From: Rhodocyclaceae bacterium
GTDB taxonomy: Bacteria; Pseudomonadota; Gammaproteobacteria; Burkholderiales; Rhodocyclaceae
Direction of reading: 5' to 3'
NCBI GenBank assembly: GCA_023383815.1
Contig: JAHDYG010000001.1
Location: 124,001 to 188,000, forward strand
Length of the DNA stretch: 64,000 nt
The notes below the pieces were generated by a model that searched no databases, had not been told where the DNA came from, and was given only the letters and a program-made list of their open reading frames with translations. This document shows, piece after piece, positions 1-9,988 of this stretch; the stretch's first letter is position 1, and each line of letters begins with the position of its first letter. A program made the position numbers and the translations under genes.

Positions 1-491
1 AGCTCGACGACCCTGCGGGCCCAGTCGATGGCATCGAGTCCGGTGTTGTTGCGGCCGCCGTGCGTGAACACTTCCCATTTTCCGGGTGCCGTCTGCTTCG
101 CATCGATTGCAACGACGATGCACTGGCTGCCTACCTTGCCCGCGGCGTCGGCGACGACCTGCGGGTTGTTCACCGCCGCAGTGTTGATACTGACCTTGTC
201 GGCACCCGCATTGAGCAGCCTGCGAACATCCTCGACCGTACGGACCCCACCGCCGACCGTGAGCGGGATGAAGACCTGCTCGGCGACCTGTTCCACCACG
301 TGGAGGATGATGTCGCGTGCGTCGGAACTCGCAGTGATGTCCAGGAAGGTGATCTCGTCGGCGCCCTGCTCGTCATACCGGCGGGCGATCTCCACGGGGT
401 CTCCCGCGTCGCGCAGCGCAACGAAATTGACCCCCTTGACGACGCGTCCGGCATTGACGTCGAGGCATGGAATGATCCGCTTGGCAAGCAT
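1..491 (-). CDS. hisF: Imidazole glycerol phosphate synthase subunit HisF (partial)
   Basis: HisF is the cyclase half of IGP synthase. It uses ammonia channelled from HisH to turn PRFAR into imidazole glycerol phosphate and AICAR in the cytosol. The ATG at 491 shares its A with the hisA stop TGA, so translation is probably coupled. 163 residues are visible of about 252 usual; the 3' end lies beyond the left window edge. The first strand carries IIPCLDV with the catalytic Asp, followed by a second catalytic Asp in LDITAS and the phosphate-binding TVGGGVR and [10 protein letters not shown] segments of the TIM barrel. No damage is seen in the visible part. Confidence 0.95.
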   Translation of the reverse strand, partial: MLAKRIIPCLDVNAGRVVKGVNFVALRDAGDPVEIARRYDEQGADEITFLDITASSDARDIILHVVEQVAEQVFIPLTVGGGVRTVEDVRRLLNAGADKVSINTAAVNNPQVVADAAGKVGSQCIVVAIDAKQTAPGKWEVFTHGGRNNTGLDAIDWARRVVE

Positions 492-1240
492 CAGGCGGGC
501 GCACCGTTGAGCGCATCTGCGCGCGCCTGGGCGGCCGCGAAATCGAGCGTACCCTCGTAGATCGCACGGCCGGTGATCGCGCCCATCACCCCTTCGTCCT
601 CGACTGCGCACAGGGCTTCTATATCCGCAAGAGTCGCGATGCCGCCGCTGGCGATGACCGGGATGCGCAAAGCCTGCGCCAACCGCACCGTTGCATCGAT
701 ATTGACCCCGGAGAGCATCCCGTCCCGGCCGATGTCCGTATACACGACGGCCTCGACGCCGTAGTCCTCGAATTTCTTTGCGAGATCGATGACGTCATGG
801 CCGGTCATCTTCGACCACCCGTCGGTCGCGACCTTGCCATCCTTGGCATCGAGCCCGACGATCACATGCCCCGGAAACGCGCTGCAGGCATCGTGCAGGA
901 ACCCAGGGTTCTTGACCGCGGCGGTTCCGATGATGACATAGGAGATCCCGTTGTCGAGGTAGGCCTCGATCGTATCGAGATCGCGGATTCCGCCGCCGAG
1001 CTGGACGGGGATACCTTCACCAACCTCGTCGACGATGGCCCGGATGGCCGCCTCGTTCTTTGGCTTGCCAGCGAACGCGCCATTCAGGTCAACCAGATGC
1101 AGTCGCCTGGCTCCCAGGTCGATCCAGCGCCGCGCCATGGCGGCCGGATCTTCGGAGAACACCGTGGCCCCTTCCATTTCGCCCTGCCTGAGGCGAACGC
1201 AATGGCCGTCCTTGAGATCGATGGCGGGTATCAGCAACAT
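491..1240 (-). CDS. hisA: Phosphoribosylformimino-AICAR-P isomerase HisA
   Basis: HisA isomerises ProFAR to PRFAR, the step before HisHF. The protein is a 249-residue TIM barrel of usual length. I chose the ATG at 1240 because the family begins [12 protein letters not shown]; a longer in-frame ATG at 1300 would add 20 unrelated residues. The catalytic Asp in PAIDLKDG, the first phosphate site QLGGGIR, the second catalytic Asp in YTDIGRDGM and the phosphate-binding ASGGI are intact. It lies 84 bases after hisH and overlaps hisF by one base. I do not see a strong Shine-Dalgarno, so coupling to hisH translation is possible. Confidence 0.95.
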   Translation of the reverse strand: MLLIPAIDLKDGHCVRLRQGEMEGATVFSEDPAAMARRWIDLGARRLHLVDLNGAFAGKPKNEAAIRAIVDEVGEGIPVQLGGGIRDLDTIEAYLDNGISYVIIGTAAVKNPGFLHDACSAFPGHVIVGLDAKDGKVATDGWSKMTGHDVIDLAKKFEDYGVEAVVYTDIGRDGMLSGVNIDATVRLAQALRIPVIASGGIATLADIEALCAVEDEGVMGAITGRAIYEGTLDFAAAQARADALNGAPA

Positions 1241-1324
1241 ACGCGTATCTGCAGTCTTGAGGTGTGGAGGAAGATCGGATTTCGTTACGAGTTCAGCCAA
1301 CCAGCGCGCGTTCGGCAGCCGGAA

Positions 1325-1963
1325 TCAGGGCACCCAGCGAATGAAGTTTGCGAGCATTCGCAGGCCTGCGTGTGCACTCTTCTCGGGGTGGAATTGGACG
1401 GCGAAGATATTATCCCGCGACACCGCGCTGGTAAACCTCATGCCGTGCTCGGTCTGCGCCGCGATCTGGCTCGAATCTTCCGGCACTACGTGGTAGCTAT
1501 GCACGAAATAGAAGCGCTCGCCGTCGGGAATTCCCTCCCACAACGGATGCGAAATGCACTGCCGGACTTCGTTCCATCCCATGTGGGGCACCTTCAGGCG
1601 CTCGCCAGCTGGACCACACGCCGCTTCGAGCTGGAAACGCACCACCTCGCCCGGTAGGATCCCGAGCCCCGCAGCGCCACCTTCCTCGCTACGCTCGAAC
1701 AGCATCTGCTGGCCAATGCAGATCCCCAGGAAAGGTTTGCTTGCCGCAGCCGCAATCACCGCCTCGCGCAATCCCCGCAGCCCAAGCTCGCGCATGCAGT
1801 CGGGCATCGCTCCCTGCCCGGGGAACACTACCCGTGACGCCTTCGCGACCACCTGCGGATCGGAAGTCACGCTCACCTTCAGCCTGTCTGCAACATGCTC
1901 GATCGCCTTGGCAACCGACCGCAGATTACCCATTCCGTAGTCGATGATCGCTACGTCCGTCAT
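1325..1963 (-). CDS. hisH: Imidazole glycerol phosphate synthase glutaminase HisH
   Basis: HisH is a class I glutamine amidotransferase that supplies ammonia to HisF. From the ATG at 1963 it has 212 residues and begins TDVAIIDYGMGNLRSV, the canonical start. In-frame ATGs at 1978 and 2035 are rejected because they precede the conserved beta strand. The catalytic Cys lies in GICIGQQML, and the His and Glu of the triad in VQFHPEKS near the C terminus. It is followed by hisA and preceded by hisB 108 bases upstream in the same direction. Confidence 0.95.
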   Translation of the reverse strand: MTDVAIIDYGMGNLRSVAKAIEHVADRLKVSVTSDPQVVAKASRVVFPGQGAMPDCMRELGLRGLREAVIAAAASKPFLGICIGQQMLFERSEEGGAAGLGILPGEVVRFQLEAACGPAGERLKVPHMGWNEVRQCISHPLWEGIPDGERFYFVHSYHVVPEDSSQIAAQTEHGMRFTSAVSRDNIFAVQFHPEKSAHAGLRMLANFIRWVP

Positions 1964-2071
1964 GAATCCGTCACTCATATCCGAATTAACCGCGAAAACC
2001 GGAAAAGGCCGCGGTCGATGGCTCGCCGGTCGCACAACAGGAGCCCCGCACCGGCACGTGTCATGAAACGC

Positions 2072-2659
2072 TCAGAGCGCTCCCTTGGTCGACGGGATGA
2101 CGCCCCCCGCACGCTCGTCGCATTCGGCCGCCATGCGCAGTGCGCGGCCGAATGCCTTGAAGATCGTCTCGCACTGATGATGGGCATTGTCACCGCGCAG
2201 GTTGTCGATATGCAGGGTGAGTCCGGCGTGATTGACGAAACCCTGGAAGAACTCGCGCGCGAGGTCCACGTCGAACTGCCCGATGCGTGCGCGGGCATAC
2301 TGGACGTGGTAATGCAATCCGGGACGCCCTGAAAAGTCGACGACCACGCGTGACAGCGCCTCGTCGAGCGGGACATAGGCATGTCCGTAGCGACGGATGC
2401 CCTTCCGGTCCCCGAGGGCCTTTGCGAAGGCCTGTCCCAGCGTGATGCCGACGTCCTCGACCGTATGATGATCGTCGATGTGGGTATCGCCGTTTGCCTG
2501 AACTTCCAGATCGATCAACCCATGGCGAGCAATCTGGTCCAGCATGTGATCGAGGAATGGAACGCCCGTGGCTAGGCTGGCCTTGCCGCTGCCATCCAGG
2601 TCGATCCGGACGGTGATCCGGGTTTCAAGCGTATCCCGGGAAACTTGAGCCTGCCGCAT
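2072..2659 (-). CDS. hisB: Imidazoleglycerol-phosphate dehydratase HisB (monofunctional)
   Basis: HisB dehydrates IGP to imidazole acetol phosphate. This is the 195-residue monofunctional form: it has the two metal-binding motifs, HHTVED in the middle and HHQCE near the end, and no histidinol-phosphate phosphatase domain. The start is ATG 2659, giving [13 protein letters not shown], which matches the family N terminus; an upstream in-frame start at 2779 is unlikely. It is the first gene of the hisB-hisH-hisA-hisF run and is divergent from hisC, so this run needs its own promoter in 2660-2814. Only a weak -10-like TATCAT (minus strand, 2719-2714) is visible there. Confidence 0.95.
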   Translation of the reverse strand: MRQAQVSRDTLETRITVRIDLDGSGKASLATGVPFLDHMLDQIARHGLIDLEVQANGDTHIDDHHTVEDVGITLGQAFAKALGDRKGIRRYGHAYVPLDEALSRVVVDFSGRPGLHYHVQYARARIGQFDVDLAREFFQGFVNHAGLTLHIDNLRGDNAHHQCETIFKAFGRALRMAAECDERAGGVIPSTKGAL

Positions 2660-2814
2660 GGGATTCGAAGCCAATCGTGAGTGGGCGTTGGATGGAGGGT
2701 GTCGTGCCCCGCCATGATACCATCGGCTGCCGGTTTTTCTTGCCATGGCGCAAGCTACCTGGTGTCCAGACACCCGCAACCCGATCCCGCCCGACCCTGA
2801 AGGACCCCGGATTC

Positions 2815-3888
2815 ATGAGCCGCTACTGGAGTGCCGTCGTACACGGCCTCACCCCCTATGTTCCCGGCGAGCAGCCCAAGCTCGACAACCTCATCAAACT
2901 CAACACCAATGAGTTGCCGTTCGGCCCTTCACCCGCTGCGCTCGCCGCAATCCGCGCGGAGACGTCGGACAGCCTGCGGCTCTACCCCGATCCGAACGCG
3001 GATCGGCTCAAGACCGCGCTGGCAGACCGTCACCGGGTCGCGCCGAATCAGGTGTTCGTCGGCAACGGCTCCGACGAAGTCCTCGCACACGCCTTCCAGG
3101 GGCTGTTGCGTCAGCAGGCACCCGTCTGGTTTCCGGACATCACGTACAGTTTCTATCCGGTCTATTGCGGACTGTACGGAATCGAGTACGAGCCGATCAC
3201 GCTCGACGAATCCTTCCGTGTCCGCGTCTCCGACTATCTTCCGTCGGACGATCGCAGGGCCGGAGGGATCGTCATTGCAAATCCGAATGCGCCGACCGGC
3301 CGCCTGAGCCCGATCGAAGACATCGAACGCATCGTCGCAGGAAATCCGCAATGCGTTGTGCTCGTGGACGAGGCTTACGTGGACTTCGGCGGGACCAGCG
3401 CGATCGGCCTCGTGGCCAGCCATCCCAACCTGCTCGTCGTCCATACGTTCTCGAAGTCGCGCGCACTGGCGGGCCTTCGGGTCGGCTACGCGATCGGCCA
3501 AGCCGATCTCATCGAGGGCCTCGAACGGGTCAAGAACAGCTTCAACTCCTACCCGCTGGACCGGCTCGCGATTGCGGGTGCCGTCGCTTCGGTCGAGGAT
3601 GAAGCCTGGTTTCGCGACACCTGTGACCGGGTGATTGCCAACCGCGAGCAACTCGCCGCAGATCTGACACAGGCCGGTTTCGAGGTGCTGCCCTCCGCCG
3701 CGAATTTCGTGTTCGCACGCCACCCGGACCACGACGCTGCAGCGCTGGCACGCGCACTGCGCGAGCGGGCGATCATCGTGCGCCATTTCGCGCGCCCGCG
3801 CATCGACCAGTTCCTGCGCATCACGGTCGGCACCCGCGAGCAGTGCGCCCGGCTGGTCGAGGCGCTGCAGGAGATTCTTGCGGGCTGA
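2815..3888 (+). CDS. hisC: Histidinol-phosphate aminotransferase HisC
   Basis: HisC is a PLP enzyme that transaminates imidazole acetol phosphate to histidinol phosphate. It is a 357-residue fold-type I aminotransferase. The ATG at 2815 has GAAGGA about 10 bases upstream; an upstream in-frame ATG at 2677 adds low-quality sequence. The PLP Lys is in [17 protein letters not shown], the Asn of NPNAPTG and the Asp/Tyr of [10 protein letters not shown] contact the cofactor, and the C-terminal Arg is in FLRITVGT. It is on the strand opposite to all other his genes, divergent from hisB (155-base gap) and convergent with hisD (50-base gap). Confidence 0.95.
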   Translation: MSRYWSAVVHGLTPYVPGEQPKLDNLIKLNTNELPFGPSPAALAAIRAETSDSLRLYPDPNADRLKTALADRHRVAPNQVFVGNGSDEVLAHAFQGLLRQQAPVWFPDITYSFYPVYCGLYGIEYEPITLDESFRVRVSDYLPSDDRRAGGIVIANPNAPTGRLSPIEDIERIVAGNPQCVVLVDEAYVDFGGTSAIGLVASHPNLLVVHTFSKSRALAGLRVGYAIGQADLIEGLERVKNSFNSYPLDRLAIAGAVASVEDEAWFRDTCDRVIANREQLAADLTQAGFEVLPSAANFVFARHPDHDAAALARALRERAIIVRHFARPRIDQFLRITVGTREQCARLVEALQEILAG

Positions 3889-3938
3889 ACCACACGAGAG
3901 ATCGCGACAGCCGGATCCGCGCATTCCGGCGAGATCGC

Positions 3939-5261
3939 TCAGTCCCCCAGGCGCATCTGCGCCGAACGCGCGTGGGCCTGCAGGCCCTCGCCGAGGGCAA
4001 GGGTAGCCGCCACACGGCCGAGCGTGCGTGCACCGGCCTGCGAGACCTCGATCAGCGAAGTCCGCTTCTGGAAGTCATACACGCCAAGCGGCGACGAGAA
4101 GCGGGCGCTACGCATCGTCGGCAGCACGTGGTTGGGGCCGGCACAGTAGTCACCAAGCGCCTCGACCGACCAATGGCCGATGAAGATCGCGCCCGCATGA
4201 CGAATCCGCTCGACCCACGGTGCGGCATCCTCGAGCGCGAGTTCAAGGTGCTCCGGCGCAATCCGGTTGGCCAGTGCGCACGCCTGCTCAAGATTTTCGA
4301 CATGAATCAACGCGCCGCGATTCTCGAGCGATGCGCGGATCGTGTCGCGCCGCGGCATCTGCGGCAGCAGCCGGTCGATGCTGCACGCAACCGCGTCGAT
4401 GAAGCCATGATCGGTGCACAGCAGGATCGACTGCGCCAGTTCGTCGTGCTCGGCCTGAGCAAAAAGATCCATCGCCACCCAGTCCGGCTCGCCGCTTCCG
4501 TCCGACAGGATGAGGACTTCGGAAGGGCCGGCCACCATGTCGATGCCGACCGTTCCGAACACGCGCCGCTTGGCCTCTGCGACGTAGGCGTTGCCCGGTC
4601 CGACGATCTTGTCCACCTGCGGAATCGTCTGCGTGCCATAGGCCAGCGCAGCCACCGCCTGTGCACCGCCGATCGTAAACACGCGATCCACCCCCGTGAT
4701 CGCAGCAGCGGCGAGCACCAGCGGATTGCGCTCGCCATGCGGCGTCGGCACGACCATGATGAGTTCGCGCACGCCAGCCACCTTTGCCGGAATCGCGTTC
4801 ATCAGCACCGAACTGGGGTAGGCGGCCCGGCCGCCGGGAACATAGAGGCCGACGCGGTCGAGCGGCGTGACCTTCTGCCCCAGGCGCGTTCCGTCGGGCT
4901 CGGTGTACTGCCACGATTCGAGCACCTGCCGTTCGTGATAGATCCGCACCCGATCCGCGGCAAAGCGCAAGGCCTCGCGCTGTTCGACCGAAAGGGCGGC
5001 CAGGGCGTCGTGCAGCACCTCCCGCGGCAGTTCGAGCGCAGCCATCGAAGCGGCTTCGACGTGATCGAAGCGACGCGTGTACTCGATCACGGCGGCATCG
5101 CCGGCCGTACGCACGGCTCGCAGTATGCCGGTCACCGCCTCGTCGATGCGGGCATCGTCTCCGCTCTCGAAAGCGAGCAGCGCATCGAGCGTCGCCAGAA
5201 ACTCCGGCTCGCGCGCATCGAGCCGCCGGATCCGAACGTCACCCGTGGTTTCACGATTCAT
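3939..5261 (-). CDS. hisD: Histidinol dehydrogenase HisD
   Basis: HisD is the zinc-dependent, NAD-linked four-electron oxidase that converts histidinol to histidine, the last step of the pathway. It has 440 residues, usual for the family. The [28 protein letters not shown] and APEHLEL segments carry NAD and zinc ligands, and the conserved His lies in PNHVLPT. The ATG at 5261 overlaps the hisG stop by four bases (ATGA), so the two are co-translated. Its stop faces the hisC stop across 50 bases in which I find only a weak CCGGA/TCCGG repeat and no poly-T terminator. Confidence 0.95.
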   Translation of the reverse strand: MNRETTGDVRIRRLDAREPEFLATLDALLAFESGDDARIDEAVTGILRAVRTAGDAAVIEYTRRFDHVEAASMAALELPREVLHDALAALSVEQREALRFAADRVRIYHERQVLESWQYTEPDGTRLGQKVTPLDRVGLYVPGGRAAYPSSVLMNAIPAKVAGVRELIMVVPTPHGERNPLVLAAAAITGVDRVFTIGGAQAVAALAYGTQTIPQVDKIVGPGNAYVAEAKRRVFGTVGIDMVAGPSEVLILSDGSGEPDWVAMDLFAQAEHDELAQSILLCTDHGFIDAVACSIDRLLPQMPRRDTIRASLENRGALIHVENLEQACALANRIAPEHLELALEDAAPWVERIRHAGAIFIGHWSVEALGDYCAGPNHVLPTMRSARFSSPLGVYDFQKRTSLIEVSQAGARTLGRVAATLALGEGLQAHARSAQMRLGD

Positions 5262-5908
5262 CGCACGGCTCCCGCGAAAGCGTCCAGAACCGGCTGGATG
5301 AGGGTCCGCTTCAGCTTGAGCGAGGCCTGGTTGACGATCAGACGCGAACTGATGGGCATGATTTCTTCGACCTCAACCAGATTGTTTGCCTTCAGGGTAC
5401 CTCCGCTCGAGACCAGATCGACGATCGCGTCGGCCAGCCCCACCAGCGGCGCCAGCTCCATCGAACCATAGAGCTTGATCAGGTCTACATGCACACCCTT
5501 CTCGGCAAAATGGGCCTTCGCACTGTTGAGGTACTTGGTCGCAACCCGGATCCGCCCCCCGGGCCGGGTTGCCGCAGCGTAGTCGAACCCTGCGCGCGTT
5601 GCCACGCACAGGCGGCAGCGCGCAATCCCGAGGTCGAGCGGCTGGTAGAGCCCCTGTCCTCCGTGCTCGATCAACACATCCTTGCCTGCGATGCCCAGAT
5701 CGGCCGCACCATACTGGACATAGGTCGGCGTATCGGTGGCGCGCACGATCACCAGCCGGACATCGGGCCGGTTGGTGCCGAGTATGAGCTTGCGCGACCG
5801 CTCCGGATCGTCCGTCGGCACGATGCCCGCCGCAGCGAGAAGCGGCAGGGTTTCTTCAAAGATTCTTCCCTTCGAGAGGGCCAGGGTGATGCTGGACACG
5901 TGGCACAT
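5258..5908 (-). CDS. hisG: ATP phosphoribosyltransferase HisG (short form)
   Basis: HisG condenses ATP and PRPP, the committed step of histidine synthesis. At 216 residues this is the short form that lacks the C-terminal regulatory domain; in characterised organisms it works with HisZ. No hisZ is in the window. The N terminus reads [18 protein letters not shown] and the PRPP-binding loop lies in the [14 protein letters not shown] segment. The start is ATG 5908 (MCHVSS); the few residues before ITLALSKG vary in the family. It heads the hisG-hisD pair and is divergent from rnk. Confidence 0.93.
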   Translation of the reverse strand: MCHVSSITLALSKGRIFEETLPLLAAAGIVPTDDPERSRKLILGTNRPDVRLVIVRATDTPTYVQYGAADLGIAGKDVLIEHGGQGLYQPLDLGIARCRLCVATRAGFDYAAATRPGGRIRVATKYLNSAKAHFAEKGVHVDLIKLYGSMELAPLVGLADAIVDLVSSGGTLKANNLVEVEEIMPISSRLIVNQASLKLKRTLIQPVLDAFAGAVR

Positions 5909-6042
5909 GCCTTGAGAAGTTGAATCAGGCGATTGTAACCCAGCCCGCCGCGTGCTAGTCTTCCCCGCTTACGGCTGAGCCGCTTGCGCGTGCTCGGCCT
6001 TTTGCCTTTTCCCGGCCCGTTTTTGTCAGGATGCAAAGCGAC

Positions 6043-6459
6043 ATGAAGCCCGAAATCATCGTCTCCTCCCTCGATCTCGAACGACTGGAGGGACTGCTGC
6101 ACGCTCCCTCCGCACGCAACCGGCAGGATCTCGATGGCTTGCGCACGGAACTGGAGCGTGCCGAGGTTCGCGAGCCCCAGGCCATGCCTCCCGACGTCGT
6201 GACCATGAACAGCCGCGCCCGCATCCGCGAAATGCCGAGCGGCAAGGAATACGAACTGACCCTGGTTTACCCGGGCAATACCGCAGGCGGTGACCCGGAC
6301 AACCGTTCGATCTCGGTATTCACGCCGGCCGGCAGCGCGCTGCTCGGACTCACCGTAGGCCAGTCGATCGACTGGCCTACGGTCGATGGCCATGTCGTGC
6401 ACCTGACCGTCCTCGAAGTCACGAACCAGCCGGAGGCACGCGGAGACTTCGAAAGCTGA
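6043..6459 (+). CDS. rnk: Rnk-type nucleoside diphosphate kinase regulator (GreA/GreB family)
   Basis: The 138-residue product resembles Rnk, a GreA/GreB-like protein that binds RNA polymerase and was named as a regulator of nucleoside diphosphate kinase. The N-terminal part is a short coiled coil (LERLEGLL to LRTELERAEV). The C-terminal FKBP-like Gre domain contains SRARIREMPSGKEYELTLVYP, STPAGSALLGL-type residues and VGQSIDWP. I chose ATG 6043 (MKPEIIVSSLDLERL); an in-frame ATG at 6031 is only four codons upstream. The gene sits alone on the plus strand between the minus-strand hisG and murA and carries a perfect 32-bp palindrome near its 3' end. Confidence 0.85.
   Translation: MKPEIIVSSLDLERLEGLLHAPSARNRQDLDGLRTELERAEVREPQAMPPDVVTMNSRARIREMPSGKEYELTLVYPGNTAGGDPDNRSISVFTPAGSALLGLTVGQSIDWPTVDGHVVHLTVLEVTNQPEARGDFES
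6352..6383. repeat. Perfect 32-bp palindrome inside rnk
   Basis: Each half reads ACCGTAGGCCAGTCGA or its exact reverse complement, with no central spacer; the axis is between 6367 and 6368. It encodes TVGQSIDWPTV in rnk. Because it is a palindrome, the opposite strand can encode the same peptide. The VGxSIxW motif is conserved in the family, so the protein motif is selected, but the exact palindromy is not required by it. Confidence 0.9.
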
Positions 6460-6486
6460 ACGGCTCCGTAGCGCTGCGCAGAACGG

Positions 6487-7743
<1,257 letters not shown>

Positions 7744-8004
7744 TCAGAACCCCAGTTCCTGGCGCACCTCGGCCCACTTCGCAGGCGTGTAGGTCTGCAG
7801 TTGCAGCGCATGGATCTCGTTGCCCATCAGCGGTCCGAGCGTTGCGTAGACCGCCTGGTGCTGGCGGATCTTGGGTTTACCCTCGAAAGCCGTGCTGACG
7901 ACGATGCCGGTGAAGTGCACCCCGTCATCACCCTGGATTTCCACGAACTCGCAGGGCAGCCCCTGGCCGATCAACCGCTTGATTTCATTTGCATCGAACA
8001 TCAT
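7744..8004 (-). CDS. BolA/IbaG-family protein
   Basis: An 86-residue BolA-fold protein. The family helps deliver or repair Fe-S clusters together with monothiol glutaredoxins, and one branch (IbaG/YrbA) sits beside murA and mla genes, as here. The helix-strand FVEIQGDDGVHFTGIVVS and the conserved HQAVYATLGPLMGNEIHALQLQ region with its invariant His are present. The start is one of two adjacent ATGs (8004 or 8001). Position and length favour the IbaG branch rather than BolA proper; I leave the symbol empty because the branch cannot be settled by eye. Confidence 0.85.
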   Translation of the reverse strand: MMFDANEIKRLIGQGLPCEFVEIQGDDGVHFTGIVVSTAFEGKPKIRQHQAVYATLGPLMGNEIHALQLQTYTPAKWAEVRQELGF

Positions 8005-8011
8005 TCATCCC

Positions 8012-8803
8012 TCAGGCACGCAGCTTGTAGCCCCGCGCCAGCATCACCAGCGTCAGGCCCGCAAGCACGACAAAGAACACGCTCACCACCACCAGGCTCA
8101 GCCACGGAGAAACGTCCGACTGGCCGAAGAAGCCATAGCGGAATCCGTCGATCATGAAGAAGAAGGGGTTTGCGTGCGAAACATCCTGCCAGAGCTTCGG
8201 CAGGGAATGGATGGAGAAGAACACGCCGGAGAGCATCGTCAGCGGCATGATCAGGAAGTTCTGGAAGGCAGAAAGCTGATCGAACTTGTCGGCCCAGATC
8301 CCTGCGATCAGGCCCAGGGTCCCGAGCGTGGCCCCGCCGAGCACTGCAAAGCACAGGATCCACCACGGATGCGCGAACGCGAGATCCACGAACGGCAGCG
8401 ACACGGCCAGCACGCCGATGCCAACGAAAAGCCCGCGCAGGATGCAAGCGAGCACGTAGGCTCCGTAGAACTCGTGATACGCAATCGGCGGCAACAGCAT
8501 GAAAATGATGTTGCCGGTGATCTTGCTCTGGATCAGGGACGAAGAACTGTTGGCGAACGCATTCTGCAGCAGTGACATCATGACGAGGCCAGGCACGAGA
8601 AAGGTCGTGTAGCCGATGTCGCCATAGACCGTGACGTGACGGTCGAGCACGTGCGAGAAGATCAGCAGGAAGAGCAGCGCATTGAGGACCGGTGCCAGGA
8701 TCGTCTGCAGCGCCACCTTCCAGAAGCGCAGTATCTCCTTGTAGAGCAGCGTGCGAAACCCGATCCACTGCGAAACCACAGGACGGTAATGTGAGTCAGG
8801 CAC
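8012..8803 (-). CDS. ABC-2 type transporter permease (YadH-like)
   Basis: A 263-residue ABC-2 family permease with about six hydrophobic segments (for example LNALLFLLIFSHVL, VLAVSLPFVDLAF and LVVVSVFFVVLAGLTLVML). It pairs with the ATPase encoded immediately upstream, overlapping it by eight bases, to form an inner-membrane exporter. The start codon is GTG at 8803. The substrate is unknown. E. coli YadH and betaproteobacterial orthologues next to mla genes are similar in layout, so an envelope-lipid or polysaccharide role is only an inference. Confidence 0.88.
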   Translation of the reverse strand: MPDSHYRPVVSQWIGFRTLLYKEILRFWKVALQTILAPVLNALLFLLIFSHVLDRHVTVYGDIGYTTFLVPGLVMMSLLQNAFANSSSSLIQSKITGNIIFMLLPPIAYHEFYGAYVLACILRGLFVGIGVLAVSLPFVDLAFAHPWWILCFAVLGGATLGTLGLIAGIWADKFDQLSAFQNFLIMPLTMLSGVFFSIHSLPKLWQDVSHANPFFFMIDGFRYGFFGQSDVSPWLSLVVVSVFFVVLAGLTLVMLARGYKLRA

Positions 8804-9692
8804 GGTTCATGACCTCCACGAACACCCGCTCCAGATCCGGCTCGCCCAGCTCGATCTCCTCGACACCTGCCCCGGACTGCCGCAGGCGGGCGAGCAAGGG
8901 CTCGACATCGGCATAGGTGTCGAAACGGAAGCTCGCCCAGTTGCCAACCTCGACGGAGCCTCCCAAGCCCGGCACACAATCCGGATTGCTCAGTCGAACG
9001 CGCAGGCTGTGTGTTGCGAACCTTCGCAGCAGATCATCGGTACGATCGAGGGCGACGATGCGTCCGGCCTTGAGCATCGCGATCCGGCCACAAAGCTGCT
9101 CAGCCTCTTCCAGGTAGTGGGTGGTGAGAACGATGGTGTGCCCGTCCCGATTGAGCTTTCGGATGAACTGCCACAAGCCCTGGCGCAGTTCGACGTCGAC
9201 ACCCGCCGTTGGCTCGTCGAGCACGATCACGGGGGGGCGATGCACCAGCGCCTGAGCGACCAGCACACGCCGCTTCATGCCGCCTGACAGCGTGCGCATG
9301 TTCGCTTCTGCCTTCGCGCGCAGATCGAGGCTCACGAGGATCTCGTCGATCCAGTCGTCGTTGCTGCGAATCCCGAAATAGCCCGATTGAATGCGCAGCA
9401 GTTCACGCACCGAGAAGAACGGATCGAACACCAGTTCCTGCGGTACGACCCCCAGTTTCAGGCGCGCGCAGCGATAGTCGGTCACGACATCGTGCCCCAT
9501 GACCTCAAGGGTTCCGGAAGTCGGACGGACCAGGCCCGAAAGCGCCGAGATGAGCGTTGTCTTCCCCGCCCCGTTGGGCCCGAGCAGTCCGAAGAACTCG
9601 CCCTGAGCAACCTCCAGGCTGACACCATCGAGCGCCTGCAGAGCCCCGTAGCGCTTCGTGACCGACTCGATCCGGATCGCCGGCAAACTCAT
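8796..9692 (-). CDS. ABC transporter ATP-binding protein (YadG-like)
   Basis: A 298-residue ATPase of the ABC-2 exporter class. Walker A is GPNGAGKTT, the Q loop is in GVVPQELVFDP, the signature reads LSGGMKRRV, Walker B is VIVLDEPTAGVD and the switch His is in VLTTHYLEEAEQL. I chose the ATG at 9692 (MSLPAIRIESVTKRYG); the frame stays open 32 residues further upstream but that part is not conserved and lies inside mlaB. It overlaps the mlaB stop by four bases and the permease by eight, so mlaB, the ATPase and the permease are translationally coupled. Confidence 0.92.
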   Translation of the reverse strand: MSLPAIRIESVTKRYGALQALDGVSLEVAQGEFFGLLGPNGAGKTTLISALSGLVRPTSGTLEVMGHDVVTDYRCARLKLGVVPQELVFDPFFSVRELLRIQSGYFGIRSNDDWIDEILVSLDLRAKAEANMRTLSGGMKRRVLVAQALVHRPPVIVLDEPTAGVDVELRQGLWQFIRKLNRDGHTIVLTTHYLEEAEQLCGRIAMLKAGRIVALDRTDDLLRRFATHSLRVRLSNPDCVPGLGGSVEVGNWASFRFDTYADVEPLLARLRQSGAGVEEIELGEPDLERVFVEVMNRA

Positions 9693-9988
9693 CGAGGTTC
9701 GCTGCGATCTGCCTGGGGCGGAAGCAGTTCGGTCACGCCATACAGCGCGGACAGACTGCGCAGCCCTTCCGGCAGCGCCCGCAACCAAATCTGGCGTCCG
9801 GCACCACGCGCACGCCGAACGCCCTCGAAAAGCAGCGCAAGCGCTGCCGAGTCCGCCTCGGTCACCGCCGACAGGTCGACCACGAGATCCTCATCCGCGA
9901 CGCTTCTTCCGAGCACGGAAAGATGAGCGCGCGCCGTCCTCATCGTCACCGGCCCGGACAGTTTCAGTTCGCGCATTCCCACGCTCAC
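9689..9988 (-). CDS. mlaB: STAS-domain lipid asymmetry protein MlaB
   Basis: A 99-residue STAS-domain protein, the cytosolic accessory subunit of the MlaFEDB phospholipid transporter. DLVVDLSAVTEADSAALAL is the STAS signature region, with the Ser/Asp loop. The start is GTG 9988, overlapping the mlaC stop as GTGA; an ATG four codons later (9976) is an alternative. Low sequence conservation of MlaB means the assignment rests on the fold motif plus its place at the end of the mla block. Confidence 0.85.
   Translation of the reverse strand: MSVGMRELKLSGPVTMRTARAHLSVLGRSVADEDLVVDLSAVTEADSAALALLFEGVRRARGAGRQIWLRALPEGLRSLSALYGVTELLPPQADRSEPR

Noticed and set aside
3843-5471. A 542-codon plus-strand frame across hisC end and hisD
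   Set aside because: It is antisense to hisD, whose zinc and NAD motifs are intact. No motif is seen in the mirror frame.
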